A DNA stretch of 64,000 nucleotides from Melanocharis versteri (taxonomy: Eukaryota > Chordata > Aves > Passeriformes > Melanocharitidae), in NCBI GenBank assembly GCA_013397845.1, contig VZTG01009361.1:62203-126202 (forward strand). Reading direction: 5' to 3'. The notes below the pieces were generated by a model. It searched no databases. It had not been told where the DNA came from and worked only from the letters and a program-made list of their open reading frames with translations. Below, piece by piece: positions 62,282-64,000 of this stretch (the stretch's first letter is position 1; every line of letters starts with the position of its first letter). The translations under genes and the position numbers were made by a program.

Positions 62282-64000
62282 ACACTTATTTTCCCATCAC
62301 CTCTCCTTGATGTTTGTTATTGGCTCCTGACAGAGAGCAGACACACAGCTAGAGGCAAGACAGCGTTGAAAATGGCACGAAATACTTGGTGGCAGCTAAG
62401 CTGTCCCACCTCATCCCTCTGCAGTCGGCTCTGGGATGGCAGAGAAAAAAAACAGACAGAGAATGGCAGAACAACCCGGCATGAAACTCCCTGTGCGGGG
62501 TGAAGGATGCAAATGCAATTAAAGCATTAGAATAATTAGGCAAAGCATCCCAATTAAAATATGGCCTGAACCTTCTTTGACGCCTTCTGCTGATTACTGA
62601 CAGCGTGTTTTCCGGGGTCTATTTTTAACTCTTGGCCCCCGAGCTCCTGAATTATACATAACTCAGAGATAATAAAACTTTGAAAACCAGGACAAAGTCT
62701 CCTAGGAGGAACTGCCTCTGCAAACACACAAGTTCACCCCAGCACAAGCAGGAGGGGCAGGAGGAGAAGCCCAACCTGGCCCAGCTAAGGCACGGAGATG
62801 GGGACAGGCTGGAGACACTGCTGCACTGAGACAGGGTGCTCCAGACACGCCGACACGGACACACGGTGCCATAGGAAGAGTATAAATAACAGACAAAAGA
62901 AATCCCCTTTTGTTACCAGAATCCGCAAATCCCAAATCAGTTACAAGCTGACTTAGGAAATGGAGCTTTTTCCCATGTTGTAGCAAAATGGGAACAATAC
63001 TTTGCGAGTGGAAGTAACTCTAATTGTTTTAACTGATGTTATTTTAGTGTTGTTTAGGTTTATTGTTTATTTGTATGTATTTCCTCTACCCTGGTCAGGC
63101 TTAAAAACAAACTGTACTGTCAGCAGTAAAGCATCCCATCCATAAATAAATACATTTATCCAGTAAGTATAGATATAACCACACCATTGCTTGGAGTCCT
63201 TAAATGCAGATTATTTAAAGAATCACTAAAATAAATCGCATTGATGACCCGGGTTTGCTTTTCCCAGGAAAAAGGAGCCTTTTTCAGCTAATATTGGGAA
63301 TAAATACTGCCCACATCACTTGCGACCAGGAGGCACCACACATGCTGTTTGGTTTGCAGTCTGTCCAGGCAGCCCACGCTCATCTTGAGAAAGGCCTGCA
63401 CTACTCTGAAAAGCTTTTCCTACATTTTCCTTGGCTTGCACCAGCTTGGGGGTGAGGGAGGAACTGCTTTACCTGGGCCTTAACAGTGTTACGAGGTTGC
63501 TATTGGAATATTTATAATTTGAGCTATTTCAGTACCTCTGGGACCTCACTTTTCTTTAAAATATACATTTCCTCTATATTAGTCATGTTCCCCAGCCTGG
63601 TCTTTCCTCTCCCTTGTGCACTCCAAAGCCCACCACCCCCGTTTGAACACCGTGGCGTGCTGTTTGACCATGTCTCTCCAGGTGAGATGGAGGGAGGTGG
63701 GATGGCTGGAGGTCCCTCAACACCTCCCCACCATTCCATTGTGGTGGGTGGTGTCACAGGGACAAGACCTACAGGCAGAACTGGGATAGATTTTTAAGGT
63801 GACCTATAAACACACCTGATAGGACCTCAGGGAGTTTAGGAACCTCCAAGCTGGAACCTTTCTGTGCTATCCCCAGTGTTGGTACAGCCTTCTCTGGCCA
63901 GGTGTGCTTGAGCCTCAGTTTTGCTCCCAGGTGATAAGGGCTGCATCCAAGAATATTTTCATTTCACCATTACTATTAAAAAATGGTGTGTTTTCTAAGC

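Larger units (their letters stand above)
54883..64000 (-). other. CTIF intron (partial), upstream of the exon at 54806-54882
   Basis: I looked on the minus strand for the preceding CTIF exons (the acidic and Trp-rich N-terminal part) and found none, so they should lie beyond 64000. It contains CR1 copies at 55542, 56640, 57100, 59468, 60806 and 61600, and the duplication at 62015-62281. From 57200 to 59460 and 62290 to 64000 I see only unique noncoding sequence. Confidence 0.75.

Overview
This window is vertebrate genomic DNA, almost certainly from a bird. The evidence is roughly thirty truncated CR1 LINE copies (the GGTTGGAAGGGACCTT signature and ATTCTGTG 3' ends, in both orientations), large introns with canonical GT-AG junctions, and one gene whose exons I recognise. 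The CR1 subtypes are compatible with a songbird, but I cannot fix the species. There are no bacterial operons, phage genes or CRISPR arrays.

The only gene I can support is CTIF (CBP80/20-dependent translation initiation factor), on the minus strand and running off both ends of the window. Four coding exons are present, in transcription order 54806-54882, 30280-30721, 28236-28535 and 7636-7791. Their splice phases agree at every junction and together they give 975 nt, or 325 uninterrupted codons. They encode the basic linker (GYHPLPHEAEIAHTKKLF, RRRRND), a Gln/His/Lys-rich low-complexity region, and the first part of the C-terminal MIF4G domain. The N-terminal exons should lie beyond 64000, and the end of the MIF4G domain with the stop codon below position 1.

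The rest is intron: at least 7.6 kb downstream of the last exon seen, then about 20.4 kb, 1.7 kb, 24.1 kb and at least 9.1 kb. These introns carry the CR1 fragments and a roughly 850-bp minisatellite (23163-24012) built on a 12-bp unit with a 60-bp higher-order repeat. They also hold a CpG-dense block at 20.5-20.85 kb, smaller CpG-rich patches at 25.5 and 42.05 kb, AT-rich and (CA)n/(TTTG)n microsatellites, and a 145-bp-period duplication at 62.0-62.3 kb. Two single Ns (41498 and 59618) both lie in CR1 copies.

I did not find a new biological system here. The observations most worth a check are a 41-bp imperfect inverted repeat whose one arm covers the branch-point zone of the large CTIF exon, a neighbouring 3' splice site that would give an immediate stop, the minisatellite with open reading frames in several frames, and the intronic CpG block as a possible internal promoter or enhancer.
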